Assembly (NCBI RefSeq): GCF_004321985.1
Contig: NZ_SCQN01000046.1
Coordinates: 333,655-397,654 of the forward strand
Reading direction: 5' to 3'
Length of the DNA stretch: 64,000 bases
Origin: Castellaniella sp.
GTDB lineage: Bacteria > Pseudomonadota > Gammaproteobacteria > Burkholderiales > Burkholderiaceae_B
Shown here: piece after piece, positions 38,659-47,197 of the stretch
Layout: every line of letters begins with the position of its first letter
How positions within the stretch are numbered: position 1 is the first letter of the stretch
Notes under the pieces: generated by a model
Databases searched by the model: none
What the model saw: only the letters and a program-made list of their open reading frames with translations
Told to the model about the DNA's origin: nothing
Translations under genes and position numbers: made by a program

Positions 38659-39831
38659 TCAGTGATCCAGACCGCAGAAGTTTTCAGCGATGGCCGTCTG
38701 TGCGGCCTTTGAACCCCGGGTGTATTCCAGCTCGGCGAGCTGGATCTGGCGCTCGAATGGCTGGTCTGAGAGCTTGTGCATCAGCGTGGTCATCCACCAC
38801 GAGAAGCGCACGGCCTTCCAGATGCGGCCCAGCGCGCGGTCTGAATACTGTTCGATTGCGTCTGGGTGGCCACCACTGTAGTGTGCGTGCAGGGTGTGGG
38901 CCAGTTCCTGTGCGTCGCCGATGGCCAGGTTCAGCCCCTTGGCGCCAGTAGGCGGCACGATGTGTGCTGCGTCGCCGACCAGGAACAGGCGGCCGAAGCG
39001 CATGGGTGTGCAGACATAGCTGTGCAGCGGCGTGATGCTCATCTCCAGCGCCGGACCCGTCTGCAGGTTTGCGGCCAGATCGCGCGGCAGCCTGCGTTCG
39101 TATTCCACCCAGAAACGGTCGGCGCTCCATTGGCGGATGTCTTCGTTCTTCGGTACCTGGAGGTAATAACGGCTACGGGTGCGCGAGCGCAGGCTGCACA
39201 TCAGAAAGCCCTCTGGATGGTTGATCCAGGAGACTTCCTCGGAAACCGGTGTGACGTCGGCCAGGATTCCCAGCCAGCCAAAGGGAAACGCGGTCTCGAA
39301 TTCCTGCTTGCGTTCAGCGGGAATGGACTGCCGCGACACACCGTGGAAGCCGTCGCAGCCGGCGATGAAATCGCACTCGATGCGGTGTTCCTGGCCGTCC
39401 TTGTGGTAGCTGACCCAGGGCCTTTCACTGTCGAAGTCGTGCGGCTGAACGTCTTCGGCCTCGTAGTGGGTGATGCCACCCGAGGCCTGGCGCGCCTGCA
39501 TCAGGTCGCGGGTCACACGCGTCTGGCCGTAGACCAGGGCGTGTTTGCCGACCATCCCGAAGTCGATATGGCAGCGTTCTTCGCCCCAGCGCAGGTTGAA
39601 GCCGTTCATGTGCAGGCCCTCACGCTCGGGCTTGTCGCCCACCCCCGCTTCCTTCAGGGCCTGGACCGTCGGGGTTTCGAGGACGCCGGCGCGGATTCGC
39701 CCCAGGACGTAGTCCGGGTCGCGGCGCTCCAGGATGATGTTGTCGATACCGCATTTTTGCAGCAGTTGACCCAGTACCAGGCCGGCGGGGCCGGCGCCGA
39801 TGATCACCACCTGGGTTCGTTCAGTAGGCAT
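38659..39831 (-). CDS. pobA: 4-hydroxybenzoate 3-monooxygenase
   Basis: PobA hydroxylates 4-hydroxybenzoate to protocatechuate using FAD, NAD(P)H and O2. The 390-residue protein has the FAD Rossmann start VVIIGAGPAGLVLGQLLQK, the DG motif in IAGCDGFHGVSR, and GDAAHIVPPTGAKGLNLAIG. Length and motifs match the family. It lies between pmdB and the SBP gene, in a leftward operon starting at pmdA. Confidence 0.96.
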   Translation of the reverse strand: MPTERTQVVIIGAGPAGLVLGQLLQKCGIDNIILERRDPDYVLGRIRAGVLETPTVQALKEAGVGDKPEREGLHMNGFNLRWGEERCHIDFGMVGKHALVYGQTRVTRDLMQARQASGGITHYEAEDVQPHDFDSERPWVSYHKDGQEHRIECDFIAGCDGFHGVSRQSIPAERKQEFETAFPFGWLGILADVTPVSEEVSWINHPEGFLMCSLRSRTRSRYYLQVPKNEDIRQWSADRFWVEYERRLPRDLAANLQTGPALEMSITPLHSYVCTPMRFGRLFLVGDAAHIVPPTGAKGLNLAIGDAQELAHTLHAHYSGGHPDAIEQYSDRALGRIWKAVRFSWWMTTLMHKLSDQPFERQIQLAELEYTRGSKAAQTAIAENFCGLDH

Positions 39832-39888
39832 TCGATTTGTCTCCAGTATCGTCTTTGATTGTCGTGGCGGGCGGGGTCGGCGCCGCCC

Positions 39889-40725
39889 TCAGGGTTCTTC
39901 GAAAGTGATCAGTCCCATCCCGGTCGTCATGGGCGCGTAGTAGTGCTTGTGGACGCGGCGCGGGTTGGGCGACAGCGCCCCGCGCATGGTGAGCCACATG
40001 ATGAGTTCGATACCCTCGGCGCCCGCCTGTTCCATGAGCTGCTGATGGGTGAGTTGCGTCAGGCTTACGGGGTCGTGTTCGATCTGTTCCAGGAAGTTCC
40101 GGTCGAAGTCCTGGCTCATGGCGCCGAAGCGTGGTCCCTGGAGCTGGTGCGACATGCCACCGGTGCCGATCACGACCACGCGCAGGTCGCGCGGGTCCGA
40201 CTCCACTGCTTTGCGGATGGCCTGCCCCAGACGGTAGCAGCGCCGGGCGGTGGGCAGCGGGTGCAGCAGCACGTTGACCGCCAGTGGTACCGCCGCCACT
40301 GGCCAATCCGGTTCGGGGTCGAAGCAAAGATGCATGGGCACCAGGAAACCATGTTCCACGGACATCTCCTGGCACATGGTCAGATCGAACTCGTCATAGA
40401 CCAGTGATTCGCACAGATGCCGGGAGAATTCGAAGTCCCCGCGGATACGTGGCAGCGGGCGCACCCCCATGCCTTCGTCGGCGATCGGGTAGGCGTCGGC
40501 GCACCCCACGGCGAAGGTGGGATATTTGTTGAAGAAGAAATCAGCCCCGTGGTCGTTGTAGACCATGATCACCACGTCCGGGTGCAGCGACCGCAGCCAT
40601 TCGCGCACCGGAACGTAGGCATCGAACAGCGGCTTCCAGGCGGGTTCATTCTGGGCCTTGCGGTCGTAGGCGCCGCCGATGGACGGGACGTGCGAGGTGC
40701 CGATACCGGCAATGATTCTGGCCAT
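39889..40725 (-). CDS. pmdB: Protocatechuate 4,5-dioxygenase, beta subunit (LigB type)
   Basis: This is the catalytic subunit of the type II (LigAB) extradiol dioxygenase, which opens protocatechuate between carbons 4 and 5 using ferrous iron. The 278-residue protein has the LigB motifs GIGTSHVPSIG (His12 iron ligand), MVYNDHGADFFF (second His near 59) and a C-terminal glutamate region. It starts 3 bases after pmdA and is followed by pobA after 57 bp. A gallate dioxygenase is the nearest alternative, but the separate alpha subunit and pobA favour protocatechuate. Confidence 0.93.
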   Translation of the reverse strand: MARIIAGIGTSHVPSIGGAYDRKAQNEPAWKPLFDAYVPVREWLRSLHPDVVIMVYNDHGADFFFNKYPTFAVGCADAYPIADEGMGVRPLPRIRGDFEFSRHLCESLVYDEFDLTMCQEMSVEHGFLVPMHLCFDPEPDWPVAAVPLAVNVLLHPLPTARRCYRLGQAIRKAVESDPRDLRVVVIGTGGMSHQLQGPRFGAMSQDFDRNFLEQIEHDPVSLTQLTHQQLMEQAGAEGIELIMWLTMRGALSPNPRRVHKHYYAPMTTGMGLITFEEP

Positions 40726-40727
40726 GA

Positions 40728-41090
40728 TCAGCGGGCTCCTTTGGCGTTGCGTGAGGCGAGAAATTCTTCGTAGCTTTCGCCGCGCATCTGGGCGCCCATG
40801 CGGTACAGGCCATGTCCCACCACGAAGCCGAGTTTTAGCAGGAAGTAGATATTGCCGCCGGCGGCATTCAGTCCGGCCCAGTCGCGCTGGCGGATCAGTT
40901 GCTTTTCGGTTTCGTTCAGGCCGTAGTCTTCCAGGTAGGCTTCCTCGTCATTGCGGTAGGCCTGCCGGTTGGCTTCTACGGTCAGGGAGTTGCACATCCG
41001 GTTGATGCGGTATCCCCGGTGGGATTCTTCGAGATTGAACACCCGGATGTCCGGAATCGGATTTCTCGGGTCGAGCTGCTGCGCAGTCAT
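40728..41090 (-). CDS. pmdA: Protocatechuate 4,5-dioxygenase, alpha subunit (LigA type)
   Basis: The alpha subunit caps the active site of LigAB. The 120-residue protein has the family core YRINRMCNSLTVEANRQAYR and GGNIYFLLKLGFVVGHGLYR. The ATG at 41090 has GGAGCC 5 bases upstream; a longer in-frame opening to 41174 is not needed. It is the first gene of pmdA-pmdB-pobA-SBP. The later meta-cleavage genes (hydratase, aldolase) are not in this window. Confidence 0.93.
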   Translation of the reverse strand: MTAQQLDPRNPIPDIRVFNLEESHRGYRINRMCNSLTVEANRQAYRNDEEAYLEDYGLNETEKQLIRQRDWAGLNAAGGNIYFLLKLGFVVGHGLYRMGAQMRGESYEEFLASRNAKGAR

Positions 41091-41146
41091 GCCTGGCTCC
41101 TTCTGCGTTTCCTTCGCGTCTTCGCACGAAAATGGATGGATGTCTG

Positions 41147-41160
41147 CTGCCCTCGGGCAG
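41147..41160. promoter_or_regulatory. Palindrome in the pmdA leader
   Basis: CTGCCC-TC-GGGCAG is a perfect 6-2-6 inverted repeat 57 bp upstream of pmdA. It may be an operator for the pmd operon or a simple hairpin. No regulator gene is adjacent. Confidence 0.3.
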
Positions 41161-41249
41161 TGGTCCATGACCATGATCGCAACAGGGAGAACAATACGGA
41201 AGGGTTAAAAAGGACGATTGATTGCACTTTACGGACAGGTCGTCAGGCG

Positions 41250-41286
41250 ATAGTCAAATACGATTGACTTGATTAAGACAATCAAT
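41250..41286 (+). promoter_or_regulatory. OxyR-type box upstream of ahpC
   Basis: ATAG-N7-CGAT-N7-ATTA-N7-CAAT matches the OxyR pattern ATAG-N7-CTAT-N7-ATAG-N7-CTAT at 12 of 16 positions with exact spacing. It lies directly before the -35 of a promoter for ahpC. OxyR normally activates ahpC under peroxide stress. oxyR itself is not in the window. Confidence 0.7.
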
Positions 41287-41315
41287 TTTACTTATTCATC
41301 CAGGCCCCCTACACT
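41287..41315 (+). promoter_or_regulatory. Promoter of ahpC
   Basis: TTTACT (41287-41292) and TACACT (41310-41315) are 17 bp apart, immediately after the OxyR-type box, a layout expected for an OxyR-activated promoter with a weak -35. The ahpC ATG is 51 bp downstream of the -10. Confidence 0.6.
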
Positions 41316-41365
41316 GAACCTGTTGGCACTTTCGCCACTCACTAACCAGACAGGGAGCTTTTTAC

Positions 41366-41929
41366 ATGTCTTTGATCAACACCCAAATCAAGCCCTTCAA
41401 GGCAACTGCCTATCACAACGGCAAGTTCGTCGATGTGACCGAGCAGACCGTGGCCGGCAAATGGTCTGTGTTCGTGTTCTACCCCGCCGACTTCACGTTC
41501 GTGTGCCCGACCGAACTGGAAGATTTGGCCGACCATTACGCTGAATTCAAGAAGCTGGGCGTGGAAGTCTATTCGGTGTCCACCGATACGCACTTCGCCC
41601 ACAAGGCCTGGCATGACACATCCGACGCGATCAGCAAGGTCACCTATCCGATGCTGGGCGACCCCACCCATTTGCTGTCGCGCAACTTCGACGTGCTGAT
41701 CGAAGAAGAAGGCGTGGCGCTGCGTGGGACCTTCGTGGTCAATCCGGCCGGCGAAATCAAGGTCCTGGAAATCCATGACAACGGGATCGGCCGGGATGCA
41801 TCCGAGCTGCTGCGCAAGGTGAAGGCCGCGCAATATATCGCTGCGCACCCGGGCGAAGTCTGCCCCGCGAAGTGGGAAGAAGGCGCCAAGACGCTGACTC
41901 CGTCCCTGGATCTGGTCGGCAAGATCTGA
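41366..41929 (+). CDS. ahpC: Alkyl hydroperoxide reductase subunit C (peroxiredoxin)
   Basis: AhpC is a typical 2-Cys peroxiredoxin that reduces organic peroxides and H2O2. The 187-residue protein has the peroxidatic Cys in [16 protein letters not shown] near residue 47 and the resolving Cys in [13 protein letters not shown] near residue 166. GGGAG precedes the ATG. ahpF, its reductase, follows after 193 bp that contain two hairpins. Confidence 0.98.
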   Translation: MSLINTQIKPFKATAYHNGKFVDVTEQTVAGKWSVFVFYPADFTFVCPTELEDLADHYAEFKKLGVEVYSVSTDTHFAHKAWHDTSDAISKVTYPMLGDPTHLLSRNFDVLIEEEGVALRGTFVVNPAGEIKVLEIHDNGIGRDASELLRKVKAAQYIAAHPGEVCPAKWEEGAKTLTPSLDLVGKI

Positions 41930-41951
41930 TTGGTCCAACGCCCTGTCCTCT

Positions 41952-42042
41952 CCGATCCGCCTGTGCGGATTGGCGGTTCAGGGGTGCCGAGCGCGGCAGT
42001 CTTGCTGCTGCTGGTCATCCGCCGTCCCCCCGGGGCGGCGGG
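41952..42042 (+). other. Two hairpins between ahpC and ahpF
   Basis: CCGATCCGC-CTGT-GCGGATTGG (41952-41973) and a GC-rich arm pair CCGCC...GGCGG around 42019-42042 can form stems in the ahpC-ahpF spacer. Neither is followed by a T-run, so they are not classic terminators. They may set the ahpC:ahpF ratio through RNA processing or partial termination; that is inference. Confidence 0.35.
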
Positions 42043-42122
42043 CTTCCCGGAATGAAACAGGCGCTGCGACCGATTTGAACGCTCGCACGGGGATCGTGCG
42101 CCTTCTTGAAAGAGGTGAGGAT

Positions 42123-43697
42123 ATGCTGGATGCAACTTTGAAAGGTCAATTGGGAACCTATCTCGAGCGGGTGACACTGCCGGTCGAGCTGCGGGCCTGC
42201 CTGGATGGTGGCGCCCAGTCCCAGGAACTGCGTGCGTTTCTGGATGAAATCGCTGCTCTTTCCGACAAACTCACGGTGGTCGAAGACTCGGCGACAGATG
42301 CGCGCCGGCCTTCATTTGCCATTGCCCGCGCGGGGACGAACATTGCCGTGCGCTTTGCAGGGATCCCACTGGGGCACGAGTTCACTTCCCTGGTGTTGGC
42401 GCTGCTGCAGGTAGGTGGCCATCCGCCCAAGATCGACGAGGCGGTCGCGGAGCAGATCCGCAACCTGCCGGGCGACCATCATTTCGAAACCTATTTTTCC
42501 TTGTCCTGCCAGAACTGCCCGGACGTGGTCCAGGCCCTGAATGCGATGTCGGTCATCAATCCGCGCATTCACCACGTGGCGATCGACGGGGCGATGTTCC
42601 AGGACGAGGTGCAACGGCGCGAAGTTCTCTCCGTGCCGGCCGTGTTCTTGGATGGCGAACTGTTCCACCAAGGGCGCGCCGGGGTGGAGGAACTGCTTGC
42701 GAAGCTCGACGCCGGTGACGATACGGCCAAGGTCGAGGCCCTGAATGCGCGGGATGAATTCGACGTGCTGGTCGTGGGCGGCGGCCCCGCGGGTGCGGCG
42801 GCGGCCGTCTACGCGGCGCGCAAGGGCATTCGGACGGGCGTCGTGGCCGAGCGCTTCGGCGGGCAGGTGCTGGACACGATGGCGATCGAAAACTACATTT
42901 CGGTCCTGGAAACCGAGGGGCCGAAATTCGGCGTTGCGCTGGAGCAGCACGTCAAGGCCTACGAGGTGGACATCATGAACCTGCAGCGGGCCGCGAAGCT
43001 GGTGCCGGGCAAGTCCATTGCGGTCGAATTGGCCAGCGGGGCCACCTTGAAGGCCAAGACCGTCATCCTGTCCACCGGCGCGCGCTGGCGCCAGATCAAT
43101 GTGCCCGGTGAGGACGAGTACCGCAATCGGGGCGTGGCCTATTGCCCGCACTGCGACGGGCCGCTGTTCAAGGGCAAGCGTGTGGCAGTCATCGGTGGCG
43201 GCAATTCCGGTGTGGAGGCGGCCATCGACCTGGCGGGGATCGTGGCGCACGTGACGCTCATCGAATTCGGTGACGCGCTGCGGGCCGACGATATCCTGCA
43301 GCGCAAGCTGCGCAGTCTCTCCAACGTAGATGTCATCACCTCGGCGCAGACCACGGAAATCCATGGCGACGGCAAGCGAGTGGTGGCCCTGAGCTACAAA
43401 GACCGTGCCACGGAGCAACTGCATCGCGTGGAGCTGGAAGGCGCCTTCATACAGATCGGGCTGATCCCGAATACGGAGTGGCTCAAGGGGACGGTGGAAC
43501 TGAGCCCTCACGGTGAGATCGTGGTCGACGCACGTGGGCAAACCTCTGTTCCGGGGGTGTTCGCGGCAGGGGACGCCACGACGGTGCCTTACAAGCAGAT
43601 CATCATCGCGGCGGGCGACGGCGCGAAGGCGGCGTTGTCTGCCTTCGATCACCTGATCCGCACGTCCGTGGACAGCGCCGAGGTCATCTCCGCCTGA
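42123..43697 (+). CDS. ahpF: Alkyl hydroperoxide reductase subunit F
   Basis: AhpF is the NADH-driven flavoenzyme that re-reduces AhpC. The 524-residue protein has an N-terminal tandem thioredoxin-like domain with [15 protein letters not shown] (CxxC), then FAD- and NAD-binding motifs [18 protein letters not shown] and [17 protein letters not shown], and the second redox pair CPHCDG. The ATG at 42123 begins [10 protein letters not shown]; earlier in-frame starts are not supported by homology. It lies 193 bp after ahpC, in the same direction. Confidence 0.97.
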   Translation: MLDATLKGQLGTYLERVTLPVELRACLDGGAQSQELRAFLDEIAALSDKLTVVEDSATDARRPSFAIARAGTNIAVRFAGIPLGHEFTSLVLALLQVGGHPPKIDEAVAEQIRNLPGDHHFETYFSLSCQNCPDVVQALNAMSVINPRIHHVAIDGAMFQDEVQRREVLSVPAVFLDGELFHQGRAGVEELLAKLDAGDDTAKVEALNARDEFDVLVVGGGPAGAAAAVYAARKGIRTGVVAERFGGQVLDTMAIENYISVLETEGPKFGVALEQHVKAYEVDIMNLQRAAKLVPGKSIAVELASGATLKAKTVILSTGARWRQINVPGEDEYRNRGVAYCPHCDGPLFKGKRVAVIGGGNSGVEAAIDLAGIVAHVTLIEFGDALRADDILQRKLRSLSNVDVITSAQTTEIHGDGKRVVALSYKDRATEQLHRVELEGAFIQIGLIPNTEWLKGTVELSPHGEIVVDARGQTSVPGVFAAGDATTVPYKQIIIAAGDGAKAALSAFDHLIRTSVDSAEVISA

Positions 43698-43702
43698 TCC
43701 AC

Positions 43703-43734
43703 CAGGGTTCCAGGGCCAAGCCCCCGGAACCCTG
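43703..43734 (+). terminator. Hairpin after ahpF
   Basis: CAGGGTTCC and GGAACCCTG form a perfect 9-bp stem with a 14-base loop, 6 bases past the ahpF stop. The run that follows (TCCGAAATTC) is not T-rich, so termination may be weak or assisted. Confidence 0.5.
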
Positions 43735-43763
43735 TCCGAAATTCTCTGCAAACCCCTAAAATA

Positions 43764-43790
43764 GGGCCTTTCCCGATGAAGGAAAGGCCC
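43764..43790 (+). promoter_or_regulatory. Inverted repeat sequestering the LysE ribosome binding site
   Basis: GGGCCTTTCC and GGAAAGGCCC (10 bp perfect, loop CGATGAA) end one base before the ATG at 43792. The GGAAAGG Shine-Dalgarno lies inside the 3' arm. The mRNA hairpin would hide the ribosome site, so translation is probably regulated. No known thermometer or riboswitch class is recognised. Confidence 0.6.
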
Positions 43791-43791
43791 C

Positions 43792-44427
43792 ATGTTTGCG
43801 CATTATGGCGTGATCAACCTCTGGACCTATGTGGCCGGCGTGGTGTTCATCATCCTGTTGCCCGGTCCGAATTCCCTGTTCGTGCTGGCGACTGGCGCAA
43901 GCCGCGGAGTGCGCGCGGGTTACCAGGCAGCCTTCGGGGTCTTTCTCGGGGATTCCATCCTCATGACGCTCACGGCGGCCGGTGCGGCCTCGGTGCTGCA
44001 GCTCCTGCCGGTGCTGTATCTGGTGCTGAAGACCGCAGGGGCGCTGTATCTGTGCTATCTGGGCATTCATCTGCTGCGCTCGGCGTGGCGTCCCGGGCCG
44101 GCGCGTGCCCAGGTCGTGAGCGGTGGGACGGACGGCCGTTTCCGCAAGGCGCTGCTGCTGAGCCTGCTCAACCCCAAGGCGATCCTGTTTCTGCTGTCGT
44201 TCTTCGTGCAGTTCGTGGATCCGCACTACACGCATCCGGCGCTGTCGTTCTTCATCCTGGCGGCGATCCTGCAGACCTGCAGCATTCTCTACCTTTCCGT
44301 GCTGATTTTCGGCGGCACGCGCCTGGCTGCGTTCTTCCGGCGGCGGCAGATGCTGGCGCGCACCGGCAGCGGCCTGGTGGGGCTGCTGTTTCTGGGGTTT
44401 GCAGGGATGATGGTGTTCGAGGAATAG
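43792..44427 (+). CDS. LysE/RhtB-family amino acid exporter
   Basis: This 211-residue inner-membrane protein has six hydrophobic segments and the LysE start FIILLPGPNSLFVLATGASR, plus LLLSLLNPKAILFLLSFFVQ in the middle. The family exports amino acids such as homoserine, threonine, lysine or cysteine. The gene stands alone between ahpF and the BMP transporter operon. A hairpin overlaps its ribosome binding site. Confidence 0.92.
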   Translation: MFAHYGVINLWTYVAGVVFIILLPGPNSLFVLATGASRGVRAGYQAAFGVFLGDSILMTLTAAGAASVLQLLPVLYLVLKTAGALYLCYLGIHLLRSAWRPGPARAQVVSGGTDGRFRKALLLSLLNPKAILFLLSFFVQFVDPHYTHPALSFFILAAILQTCSILYLSVLIFGGTRLAAFFRRRQMLARTGSGLVGLLFLGFAGMMVFEE

Positions 44428-44435
44428 TCCGCCCG

Positions 44436-44465
44436 TTGTGTGTTGTGGCGTGCGGCTTTTATACT
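44436..44465 (+). promoter_or_regulatory. Candidate promoter of the BMP-type ABC operon
   Basis: TTGTGT (44436-44441) and TATACT (44460-44465) are 18 bp apart, 51 bp upstream of the ATPase start, and the only convincing pair in the gap after lysE. Confidence 0.45.
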
Positions 44466-44515
44466 GCGTGGCAAACCCATGTGCGACGGAGCGCGTGGCA
44501 ACCGGTGGGGGGCAC

Positions 44516-46114
44516 ATGCGGGATCCGATGGATGGAGGAGGGCAGACCGAGCCAGTCGAGCCCCCTTTGCTGGAGCTGCGGGGCATCAGCAAGCGCTATC
44601 CCGGCACGCTCGCCAATGACGCCGTCGGTCTTCGCATCATGCCTGGCGAGCGGCATGCCCTGCTAGGTGAAAACGGCGCTGGCAAGAGCACACTGGTCAA
44701 ATGTATTTACGGCGTGGTCCGGCCCGACGCGGGGACGATTCTGTGGCGGGGCCGGCCGGTTCATGTGTCCAGCCCTTCGGAAGCGCAGCGTCTGGGCATC
44801 GGCATGGTATTTCAGCACTTCTCGTTGTTCGAGACGCTGACGGTCGCGCAGAACATTGCGCTGAGCCTGCGTCATGTAGGCGGCCTGCGGCGGCTCTCCG
44901 AGCACATTGCCGAAGTCTCGCAAGAATATCGCCTGTCGGTGCAGCCTGATCAGCCGGTCCACAGCCTGTCGGTGGGAGAGCGCCAGCGCGTGGAGATCGT
45001 GCGCTGCCTGCTCCAGGATCCACAGCTTCTGATCATGGACGAACCCACGTCGGTGCTCACGCCGGGCGAGGTCGATCTGTTGTTCGAGACCCTGCGGCAG
45101 TTTACCCAGGGCGGGCGCAGCATCCTGTACATCAGCCACAAGCTCGAAGAGGTTCGCGCGCTGTGCACGGCAGCGACCGTTCTGCGCGCGGCGCGCCAGG
45201 TCGGGTGCTGTGACCCTCGTATCGAAAGTGCCCATGGTCTGGCTCGCATGATGATGGGCAGCGAGCCCCCCGTCCTGAAGGCCCGCGAGGCGCCCACCGA
45301 CGGTGGGGGCCGGGTGTGTCTGCAGCTCGATAGCCTGACCTGTCGTCCGGCCGATCCCTTCGGTACCGCGCTCGAGGATCTGAACCTGGCGGTTCATGAA
45401 GGAGAAATCGTCGGTATCGCCGGTGTGGCGGGCAATGGTCAACAAGAGCTTCTCGCCGCGCTCTCGGGTGAGCGCCAGGGGTTGCCGGCCGAGATGATCT
45501 GGCTCGATGGCCGGCCGGTGGGCGGCCTGAGCCCGGCCGGGCGCCGGGCCCTGGGTCTGGGCTTTGCGCCCGCAGAGCGCCTGGGTCGGGGAACGGTGCC
45601 CGAGATGTCGCTGGTGGACAATACATGCCTGACGGCTTACCAGAGCGGGCTGGTGCGTCATGGCTTCGTTCGCGGTGCGGCCGTGCGGAAGATGGCCGGC
45701 GAGATTTGCGAGGCGTATCGCGTAGTGGCAAGCAGCATGGACGCAGAGGCGCGCAGCCTGTCGGGCGGCAATCTGCAGAAGTTCGTGATGGGGCGCGAAA
45801 TCCGTCAGACTCCTCGGATGCTGATCGCGGCCAACCCGACCTGGGGGGTGGACGTCGGGGCGGCCACGGCGATCCGTCAGGCGCTGATGGACCTGGCGTC
45901 TGCCCAGCGGACGGGTGTGTTGCTCGTGTCCGAGGATCTGCACGAGCTTTTCGAGATCTGCGACCGGATCGCTGTCCTGTACGAAGGCCGTCTGTCGGCG
46001 GTCGTTGCGGTTCGGGATGCCGACCGCGACGAGATCGGGCGCTGGATGGCCGGGCTTTCGGGTCCGGCGGCTGGTGTGCAGGATGATGGAGGCCGTCGTG
46101 CGACTGTCGCTTGA
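44516..46114 (+). CDS. Nucleoside/purine ABC transporter ATPase (duplicated, YufO/NupO type)
   Basis: This 532-residue protein has two ABC cassettes. The first has Walker A GENGAGKSTLVKCIYG near residue 50 and signature LSVGERQRVEI; the second has a degenerate P-loop (GVAGNGQQELLAALSGE) and signature LSGGNLQKFVMGREI. This is the sugar/nucleoside type found with BMP-family binding proteins. The ATG at 44516 has a G-rich stretch 6 bases before it; an ATG 12 bases on is an alternative. The 3' end overlaps the first permease gene. Confidence 0.9.
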   Translation: MRDPMDGGGQTEPVEPPLLELRGISKRYPGTLANDAVGLRIMPGERHALLGENGAGKSTLVKCIYGVVRPDAGTILWRGRPVHVSSPSEAQRLGIGMVFQHFSLFETLTVAQNIALSLRHVGGLRRLSEHIAEVSQEYRLSVQPDQPVHSLSVGERQRVEIVRCLLQDPQLLIMDEPTSVLTPGEVDLLFETLRQFTQGGRSILYISHKLEEVRALCTAATVLRAARQVGCCDPRIESAHGLARMMMGSEPPVLKAREAPTDGGGRVCLQLDSLTCRPADPFGTALEDLNLAVHEGEIVGIAGVAGNGQQELLAALSGERQGLPAEMIWLDGRPVGGLSPAGRRALGLGFAPAERLGRGTVPEMSLVDNTCLTAYQSGLVRHGFVRGAAVRKMAGEICEAYRVVASSMDAEARSLSGGNLQKFVMGREIRQTPRMLIAANPTWGVDVGAATAIRQALMDLASAQRTGVLLVSEDLHELFEICDRIAVLYEGRLSAVVAVRDADRDEIGRWMAGLSGPAAGVQDDGGRRATVA

Positions 46115-47195
46115 ACCGCGCCTGCAGCGCTCTCGCCTCATGCGGTTGGCCTCGCCCCTGCTGGCGGGGGTGCTGACGGTGATCCTGGGTGGAATCCTGT
46201 TTGCCGCGCTGGGCCGGGACCCCCTGGAGTCACTCTACGAATTCTTCATCAGTCCGATCAACAGTCTCTACGGGGTCAGTACCTGGCTGCTCAAGGTCGC
46301 GCCGCTGCTGTTGATCAGCATGGGGTTGGCGATTGGCTTCCGGGCGGGTGTCTGGAATATCGGCGCAGAAGGGCAGTTCACTCTGGGGGCCATCTGTGGC
46401 GGGGGCGTGGCCCTGCTGTTCCAGGGCCACGGCGGCTGGTGGCTGCTGCCGCTGATGACGCTGGCGGGCGCCGTGGGGGGTGCATTCTGGGCGGCTATTC
46501 CGGCTTTCCTGAAGACTCGCCTCAATACTAATGAAATCCTGACCAGCCTGCTGCTGGTGTATGTGGCCGAACACCTCCTGCAGTACCTGGTGCATGGTCC
46601 GTGGCGCGACCCTCAGGGCTACAACTTTCCTCAGACTGTGGCGTTTGATACGCCAGCGACCCTGGCGCCCATCCTTTCAGGCACTCTGCTCAATGTGGCG
46701 ACCGTGGCCAGCATCCTGGTGGTGCCGTTGGCCTGGCTGCTCATGCACCGGATGTTCTTCGGGTTCCAGGTCAGGGTCTCAGGCCTCTCGGAACAGGCCG
46801 CCGCCTACGCAGGCTATAGTCGCTCGCGCATGGTCTGGATCACGATGCTGCTGGGGGGGGGCCTGTCTGGGCTGGCGGGCCTGTTCGAGGTGGCTGGCAC
46901 GATCGGCAAGCTGCAGCCGGTGATATCGCCGGGCTACGGCTTCACGGCCATCATCGTGGCCTTCCTGGGGCAGCTTGAACCCGTTGGCGTGTTGCTGGCC
47001 AGTCTGCTGGTGGGGCTGCTGTATGTCGGGGGCGATCAGATCCAGATCTCGTTGCATCTGCCCAGCGCCGTGGCGGGGGTGTTCCAGGGCATGCTGCTGT
47101 TCCTGGTGCTGGCGACGGATGTGCTGATCCGCTATCGCGTGCGCATCGTGCGCACGGCGCCGGCGGGTCGCGCCGATCAACCGGTGGAGGGCTGA
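46098..47195 (+). CDS. Nucleoside/purine ABC transporter permease 1 (YufP/NupP type)
   Basis: This 365-residue membrane protein has about ten hydrophobic segments. It starts VRLSLEPRLQRSR, the usual N-terminus of this family, and has SMGLAIGFRAGVWNIGAEGQ. GTG at 46098 is chosen because GGAGG lies 5 bases before it; an ATG at 46083 is an alternative. It overlaps the ATPase gene by 17 bp and is followed after 2 bp by the second permease. Confidence 0.9.
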   Translation: MRLSLEPRLQRSRLMRLASPLLAGVLTVILGGILFAALGRDPLESLYEFFISPINSLYGVSTWLLKVAPLLLISMGLAIGFRAGVWNIGAEGQFTLGAICGGGVALLFQGHGGWWLLPLMTLAGAVGGAFWAAIPAFLKTRLNTNEILTSLLLVYVAEHLLQYLVHGPWRDPQGYNFPQTVAFDTPATLAPILSGTLLNVATVASILVVPLAWLLMHRMFFGFQVRVSGLSEQAAAYAGYSRSRMVWITMLLGGGLSGLAGLFEVAGTIGKLQPVISPGYGFTAIIVAFLGQLEPVGVLLASLLVGLLYVGGDQIQISLHLPSAVAGVFQGMLLFLVLATDVLIRYRVRIVRTAPAGRADQPVEG

Positions 47196-47197
47196 AC

